A stretch of 64,000 nt of DNA from Alloboseaceae bacterium BT-24-1 (lineage in GTDB: Bacteria > Pseudomonadota > Alphaproteobacteria > Rhizobiales > Beijerinckiaceae): the NCBI GenBank assembly GCA_025846845.1, contig JAOYTL010000013.1, positions 124,001 to 188,000 of the forward strand, read 5' to 3'. Below, piece by piece: positions 8,998 through 16,706 of this stretch; positions within the stretch are counted from its first letter, which is position 1; each line of letters starts with the position of its first letter. The notes beneath the pieces were generated by a model. That model did not search any database, was not told where the DNA came from, and worked only from the letters and a program-made list of their open reading frames with translations. A program made the translations under genes and the position numbers.

Positions 8998-9100
8998 ATT
9001 GCATTTAGAACCTGTCAAACCACAAGCTCACGACCCCCGAGACGTGGAAGCTCGTGAAACTGCCTCGACCGCGATCTCGATATTGAGAAACGCCGGGCCG

Positions 9101-9583
9101 TCAGGCCGCGTCGGAGGGGCGACCCGCAGCCAGCCGCAGCGGCACGCGGGAGGCGTCGTTGTTGAGCTCGACGAGCTGCCCGAGCATGCGCATGAAAATC
9201 TCGCGATCCTCCGGCGCGAGCGGAGCGAGGATGCGCTCCTGCGCCCGCTGCGCCAGCGGCCCGGCTTCCTGCAGGACGCGCTCGCCCTTGGGCGAGAGAT
9301 GCAGAACCTTGATGCGCTTGTCGTCCTTGCTGCCCGAGCGCTTGATCAGTTCCTTCGCCTCCATCCGCTCCAGCACATTGCCGAGCGTCGAGCGGTCGAA
9401 GGCGACGAGGGCCGACAGGCGGGTGGCGTCGATGCCGGGATTGTCGCGCACCGTGACAAGCGCCGCGAACTGGACGGGGGTTAGATCGACCGGCGCGCAT
9501 TCCTCAAGAAAGAGCGAGACGGCGATCTGCTGCGCGCGCCGGATGAGATGGCCGGGCATATGATAGATATCGTCCATCGACAT
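9101..9583 (-). CDS. MarR-family transcriptional regulator
   Basis: 160 aa with the winged-helix core at about residues 38-105 ('LTPVQFAALVTVRDNPGIDA', the recognition-helix region 'DRSTLGNVLERMEAKELI', and wing 'SKDDKRIKVLHLSPKGE'). It is divergent from the class II aldolase/hydroxylase operon. MarR regulators of this layout commonly repress an aromatic hydroxylase gene and are released by the aromatic substrate; MobR of a 3-hydroxybenzoate 4-hydroxylase is one example. That parallel is an inference from the MobA-like hydroxylase at 10864. Half-site-like sequence GTATGCT at 9699-9705 could allow autoregulation. Confidence 0.92.
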   Translation of the reverse strand: MSMDDIYHMPGHLIRRAQQIAVSLFLEECAPVDLTPVQFAALVTVRDNPGIDATRLSALVAFDRSTLGNVLERMEAKELIKRSGSKDDKRIKVLHLSPKGERVLQEAGPLAQRAQERILAPLAPEDREIFMRMLGQLVELNNDASRVPLRLAAGRPSDAA

Positions 9584-10024
9584 CGTCGCTTTGCCTTGGT
9601 GGGGCGGCGGATGGGTTCCGCCGCTCGAATGTTCGCGCCGCGGGCTCTTCGTCCGGCGTGTCTTGCTCGGTTTGATCGCTGCGCCTCCGCTATAGATCGT
9701 ATGCTTTCAGTCCGTAAGCGGTCAAAGCCCCCGCTTCACCCTGTCCGGACCGAACATTCCAATACCTGCCCTCCGGCCATGGTTGACAGCCGGCAATCTG
9801 GATGTATCCTGTTAATCAGTATACGGACGATCTATCAAAGATCGCCGAATGGGAGGTTGGCCCAACGATTCCAATTGCGGAATCCGGGCGCTGTCTGCAC
9901 GGGCTAAACGGCCCCTGCGCTCATCTGCCTCTCTGATCCCCTGCCCGGCTGGCGGCCTGCCCGCCTTATCGGCATGACCCGGCCTCAAGAGTTTCGATCA
10001 AGGCGATTTCGGAGAGAGCGAGCA
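9584..10024. promoter_or_regulatory. Divergent regulatory region with candidate MarR operator at 9804-9824
   Basis: A 441-bp gene-free stretch between marR and the aldolase operon. It holds the imperfect 21-bp repeat GTATCCT-N7-AGTATAC (9804-9824), related to the site at 8977-8997, and a GTATGCT half-site at 9699-9705 nearer marR. I see no convincing coding sequence in it. Confidence 0.5.
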
Positions 10025-10807
10025 ATGTGCACTTCGGACCATGGCAACCACCCCATCGCCGTCGACGTCGCCGATACGGCCGCAGCCTCAGTCGCGCCGT
10101 CACCGGAGATCGTCGCGGACCTCGTCGCAGCCAATCACATCCTGTTCGATCAGGGTGTCGTCGATGCGTTCGGCCATATCAGCGTGCGCCACGACAAGCG
10201 GCCTGACCGTTTCCTGCTCGCCCGCAACATGGCGCCGAGCCGGGTCGAGGCCGAGGATATCGTCGAGTTCACGCTCGACGGCGAGGCGGTGAACGCCAAT
10301 GGCCGCAAGGTCTATCTCGAGCGCTTCATCCACGCCGAGATCTTCCGCAGGCGTCCCGACGTGATGGCCGTCATCCACAGCCACTCGCATTCGATCGTGC
10401 CCCTCAGCGTCGTCAAGGGCACGCGGCTCAGGGCGATGTTCCATATGGCCGGCTTCGTCGGCCAGGGCGCGCCGGTCTTCGAGATCCGCGAGGCCGGAGG
10501 TGACGCGACCGACCTGCTGATCGGCAACAACCATCTCGGCCGGGCGCTGGCCGAGCATTTCGACGGGCACGACATCGTTTTGATGCGCGGCCATGGCTCG
10601 ACCGTGGTCGGCTACTCGATCAAGCAGGCGGTCTACCGGGCCGTCTATGCTGAGCTCAATGCGCGCTACCAGCTGCAGGCGATGCAGCTCGGCGAGGTCA
10701 CCTATCTCACCGAGGGGGAAAGCCGCGCCTGCGTCGCCAGCATCGAGGCGCAGGTCCATCGCCCCTGGGAGATGTGGCTCGAACAGGCCCGCGCCCGCCG
10801 GCGCTGA
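10025..10807 (+). CDS. Class II aldolase/adducin-family protein (possible decarboxylase)
   Basis: 260 aa. I start it at the ATG at 10025, which follows GGAGAG; an upstream in-frame ATG at 9974 lacks a ribosome-binding site. The fold is clear from the family metal-binding pattern: 'VIHSHSHSIVP' (His pair), a later His in 'MRGHGSTVVG', and the acidic residue in the 'ERFIHAEIF' helix. The family covers sugar-phosphate aldolases, MtnB-type dehydratases and aromatic carboxylate decarboxylases such as 3,4-dihydroxyphthalate decarboxylase. With a flavin hydroxylase directly downstream, a decarboxylase or retro-aldolase in aromatic breakdown is the best guess. Confidence 0.85.
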   Translation: MCTSDHGNHPIAVDVADTAAASVAPSPEIVADLVAANHILFDQGVVDAFGHISVRHDKRPDRFLLARNMAPSRVEAEDIVEFTLDGEAVNANGRKVYLERFIHAEIFRRRPDVMAVIHSHSHSIVPLSVVKGTRLRAMFHMAGFVGQGAPVFEIREAGGDATDLLIGNNHLGRALAEHFDGHDIVLMRGHGSTVVGYSIKQAVYRAVYAELNARYQLQAMQLGEVTYLTEGESRACVASIEAQVHRPWEMWLEQARARRR

Positions 10808-10863
10808 CCGCGTTCGGCCAACGCAAGCACCTCGATCTTTCCGCCTCGTTGAAGGGGGCTTCC

Positions 10864-12795
10864 ATGCAGTTTCATCTCAACGGCTTTCGGACCGGCGACC
10901 CCAGCGTTTCCGAGCCCGCCACCGGCCTCGCCGAATCGTCGAGCGGCGCCTCCCTGCCGCAGGAGGTCGATGTCCTGATCGTCGGTTGTGGCCCTGCCGG
11001 CCTGACGCTGGCGGCGCAGCTCTCGGCCTTTCCCGAAATCACGACGCGGATCGTCGAGCAGAAGCCCGGGCCGCTGGAGCTCGGCCAGGCTGACGGCATC
11101 GCCTGCCGGACCATCGAGATGTTCGATGCCTTCGGCTTCTCCGAGCGGGTGCTGAAAGAGAGCTATTGGGTCAACGAGACGGTCTTCTGGAAACCCGGTG
11201 CAAGCCAGCCGGACTCCATCATTCGCAGCGGCCGTATCCAGGATGTCGAGGACGGGCTCTCCGAATTCCCGCATGTGATCCTGAACCAGGCGCGGATCCA
11301 CGACTTCTTCCTCGACGTGATGCGGCGCTCGCCGAGCCGGCTGGAGCCGGATTATTCCAGGCGCCTGCTCGATCTCCAGGTCGACAACACTTCGTCGCAC
11401 CCGGTGACCGTAAAGCTGGAACGTGTCGATCCCGCGCATGAGGGCGAGATCGAGACCGTCAGGGCGCGCTATGTCGTCGGCTGCGACGGTGCGCGCAGCG
11501 CCGTGCGCAAATCGATCGGACGCACGCTGCATGGCGATTCCGCCCAGCAGGCCTGGGGCGTCATGGATGTGCTCGCCGTCACCGATTTTCCGGATGTCCG
11601 GCTGAAGGCGCTGATCCAGTCCGCAGGCGAAGGCACGATCATCATCATCCCGCGCGAGGGCGGCTATCTGATCCGGATCTATGTCGAGCTCGACAAGCTC
11701 AGCGAGAACGAGCGGGTCGCGAGCCGCAATATCGGCGTGGAGCATCTGATCGCGGCGGCGCAGCGCATCCTGCGCCCCTATACGTTCGAGGTAAAAGAGG
11801 TCGCCTGGTGGTCGGTCTACGAGATCGGCCAGCGCCTCTGCGACAAGTTCGACGACGTGCCGGCGGATGAGGTCGAGCGGCGCCTGCCCGCCGTCTTCAT
11901 CGCGGGCGATGCCTGCCACACCCACAGCCCGAAGGCCGGCCAGGGCATGAACGTCTCGATGCAGGATGCGTTCAACCTGGGCTGGAAGCTGGCTGCGGTC
12001 CTGCGCGGACAATCCCCGCCGGAGCTGCTGCACAGCTATTCGGCCGAGCGTCAGGCGATCGCCAAGGAGCTGATCGATTTCGATCGCGAATGGGCAAAGA
12101 TGCTGAGCGCGCCCCTGAAGACCTCGGAAAGCGGGGACGGCGTCGACCCCAAGGAGGTCGAGGCCTATTTCGTCAGGCACGGCCGCTACACGGCGGGAAC
12201 CGAGACACGCTACACGTCTTCTATCCTGACTGGCGAGCCGACCCATGCCGGCCTGGCGACGGGATTGCCGATCGGCGCGCGCTTCCACTCCGCGCCTGTG
12301 GTGCGTCTTGGCGACGCCAAGCCGGTCGAGCTCGGCCATGTCGCGCAGGCTGATGGCCGCTGGCGCCTATTCGCCTTCGCCGACCGGGCCGATCCGTCTT
12401 CGGCGACGTCGCGGCTGCGGGCGCTTTGCGACTTCCTGGCGGACGCGCCCTCGTCGCCGATCCGCCGCCATACGCGGCCGGGCGACGACATCGACTCGGT
12501 CATCGACCTGCGCGCCATCCTCCAGCAGGCCCATCGCGACGTCGCCGTGGAAACGCTGCCGAGCCTGCTCCTGCCGCGCAAGGGCCGCCTCGGCCTGATC
12601 GATTATGAGAAGGTCTTCTGCCCTGACCTTCGCAGCGGTCAGGACATCTTCGATGCGCGCGGCATCGATCGCGAACGCGGTTGCCTTGTGGTCGTGCGGC
12701 CCGATCAGTACGTCGCCAATGTGCTGCCGCTCGTCGACCACGCCGCCCTGGCTACCTTCTTCGCCGCTTTCATGATGCCGCAGGCTCCCCAGTGA
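10864..12795 (+). CDS. FAD-dependent aromatic hydroxylase, phenol 2-monooxygenase / 3-hydroxybenzoate 4-hydroxylase type
   Basis: 643 aa from the ATG at 10864 (AAGGGGG upstream). Domains in order: N-terminal Rossmann FAD motif 'VLIVGCGPAGLTLAA' near residue 40; substrate/FAD domain with the second FAD motif 'GDACHTHSPKAGQGMN' near residue 350; C-terminal thioredoxin-like dimerisation domain from about 450 to the end, as in PheA and MobA (both ~640-665 aa). It uses NAD(P)H and O2 to hydroxylate a phenolic ring. The divergent MarR gene echoes the mobR-mobA pairing. The substrate is not proven, and a dihydroxyphthalate-like or hydroxybenzoate-like ring would suit the neighbouring aldolase/decarboxylase. 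Confidence 0.9.
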   Translation: MQFHLNGFRTGDPSVSEPATGLAESSSGASLPQEVDVLIVGCGPAGLTLAAQLSAFPEITTRIVEQKPGPLELGQADGIACRTIEMFDAFGFSERVLKESYWVNETVFWKPGASQPDSIIRSGRIQDVEDGLSEFPHVILNQARIHDFFLDVMRRSPSRLEPDYSRRLLDLQVDNTSSHPVTVKLERVDPAHEGEIETVRARYVVGCDGARSAVRKSIGRTLHGDSAQQAWGVMDVLAVTDFPDVRLKALIQSAGEGTIIIIPREGGYLIRIYVELDKLSENERVASRNIGVEHLIAAAQRILRPYTFEVKEVAWWSVYEIGQRLCDKFDDVPADEVERRLPAVFIAGDACHTHSPKAGQGMNVSMQDAFNLGWKLAAVLRGQSPPELLHSYSAERQAIAKELIDFDREWAKMLSAPLKTSESGDGVDPKEVEAYFVRHGRYTAGTETRYTSSILTGEPTHAGLATGLPIGARFHSAPVVRLGDAKPVELGHVAQADGRWRLFAFADRADPSSATSRLRALCDFLADAPSSPIRRHTRPGDDIDSVIDLRAILQQAHRDVAVETLPSLLLPRKGRLGLIDYEKVFCPDLRSGQDIFDARGIDRERGCLVVVRPDQYVANVLPLVDHAALATFFAAFMMPQAPQ

Positions 12796-12869
12796 CGACG
12801 AGCACGCAGCCCCCTGCCTGATTCCCGCCAGGTTGCGTGATGAAACGCACCGGACCTACCGATCAATGA

Positions 12870-13031
12870 CTGCCACGCACTCGCTGTCCGGCCGCCTGCC
12901 TTCCAATCTGCAGACCCGGAGACTGGTCGCGGTTGCGCCAGGCGCTCGCCGGCGTCGCCGGTCCGCAATCCCCGAGCGGCCGCGACCGCATCCGCGATGC
13001 ATTGACCGCGCTCGGCTTCGCGCTGCACTGA
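12870..13031 (+). pseudogene. Possible C-terminal gene remnant
   Basis: The 309 bp between the hydroxylase and the RubisCO-like gene hold no complete gene. One frame, open from a stop at 12867 to a TGA at 13029, ends in helix-like sequence (DWSRLRQALAG... RDRIRDALTALGF) with protein-like composition. It looks like the tail of a lost gene. I cannot assign it to a family, and chance coding in GC-rich DNA remains possible. Confidence 0.2.
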
Positions 13032-13104
13032 GGTGCGCTCTCCCCCGCAGCGCTATACTGGTGCGGAACAGGAATGACGGAGCCCCGTTTCCGCGGGATC
13101 GACG

Positions 13105-14229
13105 ATGAGCTGGATCGAAGTCACCTATCATCTGCGCGGCACACCTGAGGATGCCGAAGCGCGGGCAAGAGCCATCGCCACCGAGCAAAGCATCGAGATG
13201 CCGCCCGAGGCGGTCGACGATCCCTTCGTTCTCGGCGAGATCCTCGGCCGCGTCGTCGCGGTCGAACCCCGGGGCAACGGCCTGCATGCGATCCGCATCC
13301 TGCTCTCCGCCGCGACGGTCGGCGACGATGCCGGCCAGCTTCTCAACATGCTGTTCGGTAACTCCTCGCTGCATGATGATCTGACGCTCGCCGACTTCGC
13401 CCTGCCGCCGGAGTTGCGCGCCGCGCTCGGCGATGGCCCGCAAATCGGCCTCGACGGCCTGCGCGAACGTGTCGGCGCTACAGGGCGCGCCCTGACCTGT
13501 TCGGCGATCAAGCCGCAAGGACTGCCGCCGGAGGAGTTGGCGCGCCTGGCCGAGGCCTTCGCGCTGGGCGGCATCGATTACGTCAAGGACGATCACGGGC
13601 TGGCGACACAGCGCTACAGCCCGTTCCCGCAGCGTGTGGCAGCCTGCGCTGCCGCAGTGCGCCGCGCCGTCGCCCGGACCGGCCACTCGACCCGTTATGT
13701 GCCGAGCCTTTCCGGCAGCCTCGACGCCGTGCGCGAGCAGTTGCGCATCATCAAGGAGGAAGGGCTCGACACCGCGATGGTCGCGCCGGCGATCCTTGGC
13801 CTTGCCAATGTCCAGCAGCTCAGGCGGGATTATCCCGATATGGCCTTCTTCGCCCATCCGAGTCTGGCGGGCGCGGCACGCATCGATCCGGCTTGCCTGA
13901 CCAAGCTCTGGCGGCTTGCCGGCGTCGATGCGGTGATCTTCCCCAACCATGGCGGCCGCTTCGGCTATTCGCCCGACACCTGCCGGCGCATTGCCGAGGC
14001 TGCGATCGCGCCCGAGTCAGGGCTTGCAGCGAGCGCCCCGGTTCCGGCCGGCGGCATGAGCATCGCGCGCGTGCCGGAGATACTCGACTTCTATGGCCGC
14101 GACGTCATGCTGCTGATCGGCGGCAACCTGCTCGCCGAAGGCGACAGATTGAGCGAGGCCACGGCCGAGTTCGTCGCGCAGGTCCGCCACCACTCGCAAG
14201 CGCAAGCCCGGGCAGAATCCCATGTCTGA
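13105..14229 (+). CDS. RubisCO-like protein (form IV)
   Basis: 374 aa with a short N-terminal domain (about 1-115) and the RubisCO large-chain barrel after it. Recognisable positions: Lys136 in 'CSAIKPQ' (equivalent of RubisCO Lys175), and Lys161 in 'GGIDYVKDDHG' (the carbamylated Lys of the KDDE motif), but the motif's final Glu is His164. The loop-6 region 'FPNHGGRFGYS' lacks the catalytic Lys, and 'PAGGMSIARVPEI' replaces the SGG phosphate-binding stretch. It is therefore not a carboxylase. Known RubisCO-like enzymes are enolases, isomerases or transcarboxylase/hydrolases. It overlaps the cupin gene by 8 bp and follows the hydroxylase on the same strand, a setting I do not recognise as described. 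Confidence 0.9.
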   Translation: MSWIEVTYHLRGTPEDAEARARAIATEQSIEMPPEAVDDPFVLGEILGRVVAVEPRGNGLHAIRILLSAATVGDDAGQLLNMLFGNSSLHDDLTLADFALPPELRAALGDGPQIGLDGLRERVGATGRALTCSAIKPQGLPPEELARLAEAFALGGIDYVKDDHGLATQRYSPFPQRVAACAAAVRRAVARTGHSTRYVPSLSGSLDAVREQLRIIKEEGLDTAMVAPAILGLANVQQLRRDYPDMAFFAHPSLAGAARIDPACLTKLWRLAGVDAVIFPNHGGRFGYSPDTCRRIAEAAIAPESGLAASAPVPAGGMSIARVPEILDFYGRDVMLLIGGNLLAEGDRLSEATAEFVAQVRHHSQAQARAESHV

Positions 14230-14689
14230 CGCCATCAAGGACGAGGCACCCAACCTGCGCCGTCACGAAGACGACTTCGCCTGGCAGGGCGTCGAGCGCC
14301 TCGCCTACAAGCAGGACGGCGACGCGCCGTTCCGCGACGTCTCCCGCCAGACCCTGTTCTCGCGGCCGGACCTTGCCGGTGAGCTGCGCTATTTCGAGGT
14401 CGGTCCCGGCGGCCACACCACGCTGGAGCGCCACGGTCATGTCCATGGCGTCGTCATCCTGCGCGGGCGCGGCCGCTGCCTCGTCGGCTCGCAGGTGAGC
14501 GAGATCGGCCCCCTCGACCTCGTCACCGTCCCGGGCTGGACCTGGCACCAGTTCCGGGCCGCGCCCGACGAGCCGCTCGGCTTCCTCTGCCTGGTCGACG
14601 CCACCCGCGATCGCCCTGCCTTGCCTACGCCCGAGGAATTGGCGACCTTACGAGCCTCGCCGGAGATCGCCGCCTTCCTCGACGACTGA
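14222..14689 (+). CDS. Cupin-domain protein
   Basis: 155-aa single-domain cupin. Motif 1 is 'PGGHTTLERHGHVHGVVILRG' region (about residues 60-80, several candidate metal His). Motif 2 is 'VPGWTWHQF' (about 105-113). Its start lies inside the 3' end of the RubisCO-like gene, so the two are translationally coupled and probably act in sequence. A RubisCO-like protein next to a cupin is known from Rhodospirillum rubrum, where the cupin is a methylsulfurylase acting after an isomerase. Whether that applies here is open, because the rest of the operon looks aromatic. Dioxygenase, isomerase or sulfurylase are all possible. Confidence 0.87.
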   Translation: MSDAIKDEAPNLRRHEDDFAWQGVERLAYKQDGDAPFRDVSRQTLFSRPDLAGELRYFEVGPGGHTTLERHGHVHGVVILRGRGRCLVGSQVSEIGPLDLVTVPGWTWHQFRAAPDEPLGFLCLVDATRDRPALPTPEELATLRASPEIAAFLDD

Positions 14690-14800
14690 GCGCAACCAGC
14701 AGAGCCGTCGCAGCGTCATCACCAAAAGGCGGCTGCCCGCGGAAAACACCGTTCTGCGGCCCCCCTCCGTAACCGTCCTCGCCTTGTGGCTCCCGCAAAA

Positions 14801-14823
14801 TAGATCGATGTACTGTACTTCTA
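14801..14823. promoter_or_regulatory. Candidate Rrf2 operator
   Basis: A dyad with outer arms TAGA/TCTA and inner GTAC-T-GTAC sits just before the GTG start and ribosome-binding site of the Rrf2 regulator. The position suggests autoregulation. The call rests on symmetry alone. Confidence 0.35.
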
Positions 14824-14839
14824 TGCGGGGAGACGGGCA

Positions 14840-15289
14840 GTGCTGACCAACAAGGGCAAATACGGCATCAAGGCGATGGTCCACCTCGCCGAGCTCGGCG
14901 CCGGCGAGACCGCCCAGATCGCCGAGATCGCCCGGCGCAACAACATCTCGAAGAAATTTCTCGACGCCATCCTGCTGGATTTGCGCAATGCCGGCATGCT
15001 GCGCAGCAAGAAGGGCCCGGGCGGCGGCTACGCGCTGGCGAAGCCGGCCCAAACCATCAAGGTCGGGGCGGTCATCCGCGCCCTCGAAGGCTCGATCGCG
15101 CCGATCGATTGTGCCAGCCAGTCGGCCTTCACACCGTGCGAGGATTGCGCTGACATCGAAGCCTGCGTCGTCCGCTCGGTGATGCAGGAGGTGCGCGACG
15201 CGATGGCGGCAGTGGTCGACACCACGACGATCGCGGATCTCGTCGGCCGCGCCGCAGCGCACAAGCCGGAGATCGACTTCGCGATCTGA
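14840..15289 (+). CDS. Rrf2-family transcriptional regulator
   Basis: 149 aa, GTG start preceded by GGGGAG. The N-terminal winged helix begins 'LTNKGKYGIKAMVHLAELG' and contains the family stretch 'GPGGGYALAKP' near residue 58. A Cys-rich region follows: Cys in 'PIDCAS', then 'CEDCADIEAC'. These cysteines are spaced much like the Fe-S cluster ligands of IscR/NsrR/RsrR-type members, so an iron-sulfur or redox sensor is likely. It stands alone between the cupin operon and the convergent acyltransferase, so its target genes are not evident. Confidence 0.92.
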   Translation: MLTNKGKYGIKAMVHLAELGAGETAQIAEIARRNNISKKFLDAILLDLRNAGMLRSKKGPGGGYALAKPAQTIKVGAVIRALEGSIAPIDCASQSAFTPCEDCADIEACVVRSVMQEVRDAMAAVVDTTTIADLVGRAAAHKPEIDFAI

Positions 15290-15314
15290 AATCAATTCGT
15301 CTCTGGGCGGATCA

Positions 15315-16706
15315 TCACAACGACTCGGCGATCTTCCAGCCGACATATCCAAGCAATGCGAACCAGCTCAGCGTGACGGCGGCGATCGCAGTCCCAAGAA
15401 TCCCGCCGACGAGCTTGTCGCTGACGGACATTTCCCGGGCTGCTTCGACGGCGATATCGGGCGGGGGCGGGCTCGGATCCATCTCGAGCGAGCGTCCACC
15501 ATGCCTGGCGGCGCGGTAATCCGATGCCGGATGAAGCACCGAGCTCTGGATGCCGGCCTCAGTGGCAGCAACCAGGCGGTTCCAGCCCGGTCGCCCGTGG
15601 AATTCACCTGCAATCCGAGAAGACGGGATGAGGGAAGCGTCGCGCCTTGACGATGTCCTGCGCCCGAGCGCGATCATCGGGCGTTCGACCGCGCGATAGA
15701 CGAGCCAGGAAACCAGCAAGGTCGAGCCGGTACAGACCAGCATCGTAGCGATGTCGTCGAGCTGTCCGGTCAAGGGCAGGACACGATAAACGGCAGCATT
15801 CACCGTGCCGTGGAACAGGTACATCGAATAGCTGGTCAGCCCGATCCCTGCGAGCAGGCTGGAACGTGGCCAGTCCAGCCGGATCGCGGCGAGGAAGACC
15901 ACGAAGGCGAGCATGTAGGCGCTCAGGACGGGCCTCAGCCCCTCCATGACGAAGTTGTCGCCGCGCGCCAGCGAAAACTGCGAGACCGAGAACAGCGCTG
16001 CGAACTGTGCGAGCACGAGAACCAGTGCCGCGAGGCGCGCGCCCCGCATCCGCTCGACCAACCAGAGCCGCAGCAGCAGGCCGAGGAACAGGAACGACAG
16101 ATGCAGGCCGAGATACTGGACCGGCAGATTGACGACGCCGTGCGTACGCAACTGAACTGGCAGGACCGTCGCGGCGATCAAGGCCAAACTCAGACCGAGC
16201 AGGATACCGACCTGCCTCAGCGCTCCCGCGAAGAACAGCAGAGCGACGAAGACATAGAAGAGCAGCTCGACGAACAAGGTCCAGTGGATCGGCGAGAGCC
16301 AGGGCTGACGCAAGAGCGGTGGGGCCATGGTCAGGTTGGCCAGCACGGTTGCCGTCCCTGGCGCCTCCCCGGCAAGCCAGGCCGTCGTCGTCAGCACCGC
16401 CAGCGCCAGCCACAGCGCGGGATAGAGCCGGAACAGCCGCGAGATAGCGAAATGCCTGAGTGGCCACTTGCCCCCGATGCTGAACGGCACGACGAAACCG
16501 CTGATCAGGAAGAACAGCGCCACGCCGAAGCGGCCAAGGCTCAGATTCTGGACGAGCGACTGGGCGAATATGCTGATCGGGCCGGTCGCGGCGGGAACCT
16601 GCCTGAGCAGGTCGCCGAACATGTGCTCGACCATCACGGCAAGCGCCGCGATGGCCCGCAATGCGTCGAGATTGGCATAGCGCTGTCGTGTCGTGGCGGA
16701 GCTCAT
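15315..16706 (-). CDS. Acyltransferase 3 family membrane protein (exopolysaccharide modification)
   Basis: 463-aa integral membrane acyltransferase. It begins 'YANLDALRAIAALAVMVEHM' (the conserved catalytic-type His after helix 1), has about ten transmembrane helices to residue ~360, and a conserved 'GRFGVALFFLISGFV'. A C-terminal extension of about 100 residues holds a soluble linker and one more predicted helix ('GILGTAIAAVTLSWFALLGYV'). Members transfer acetyl, succinyl or other acyl groups to sugars at the inner membrane. It is the last gene of the overlapping polysaccharide operon, with its start overlapping the GH5 stop (ATGA). Confidence 0.92.
   Translation of the reverse strand: MSSATTRQRYANLDALRAIAALAVMVEHMFGDLLRQVPAATGPISIFAQSLVQNLSLGRFGVALFFLISGFVVPFSIGGKWPLRHFAISRLFRLYPALWLALAVLTTTAWLAGEAPGTATVLANLTMAPPLLRQPWLSPIHWTLFVELLFYVFVALLFFAGALRQVGILLGLSLALIAATVLPVQLRTHGVVNLPVQYLGLHLSFLFLGLLLRLWLVERMRGARLAALVLVLAQFAALFSVSQFSLARGDNFVMEGLRPVLSAYMLAFVVFLAAIRLDWPRSSLLAGIGLTSYSMYLFHGTVNAAVYRVLPLTGQLDDIATMLVCTGSTLLVSWLVYRAVERPMIALGRRTSSRRDASLIPSSRIAGEFHGRPGWNRLVAATEAGIQSSVLHPASDYRAARHGGRSLEMDPSPPPPDIAVEAAREMSVSDKLVGGILGTAIAAVTLSWFALLGYVGWKIAESL

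Noticed and set aside
8832..8999. Longer N-terminus of the orphan Ttt binding protein
   Set aside because: The extra 56 residues precede a clear signal peptide and lack a ribosome-binding site, whereas the GTG at 8831 has a strong one.
10702..12339. 545-aa minus-strand open frame opposite the FAD hydroxylase
   Set aside because: Same GC-driven shadow effect.
10025..14689. Reading the class II aldolase, RubisCO-like and cupin genes as a methionine-salvage MtnB-MtnW-MtnD set
   Set aside because: The hydroxylase in the middle, the altered KDDH motif and a cupin not resembling acireductone dioxygenase do not fit; no MtnA/K/C-like genes nearby. Not excluded but not adopted.
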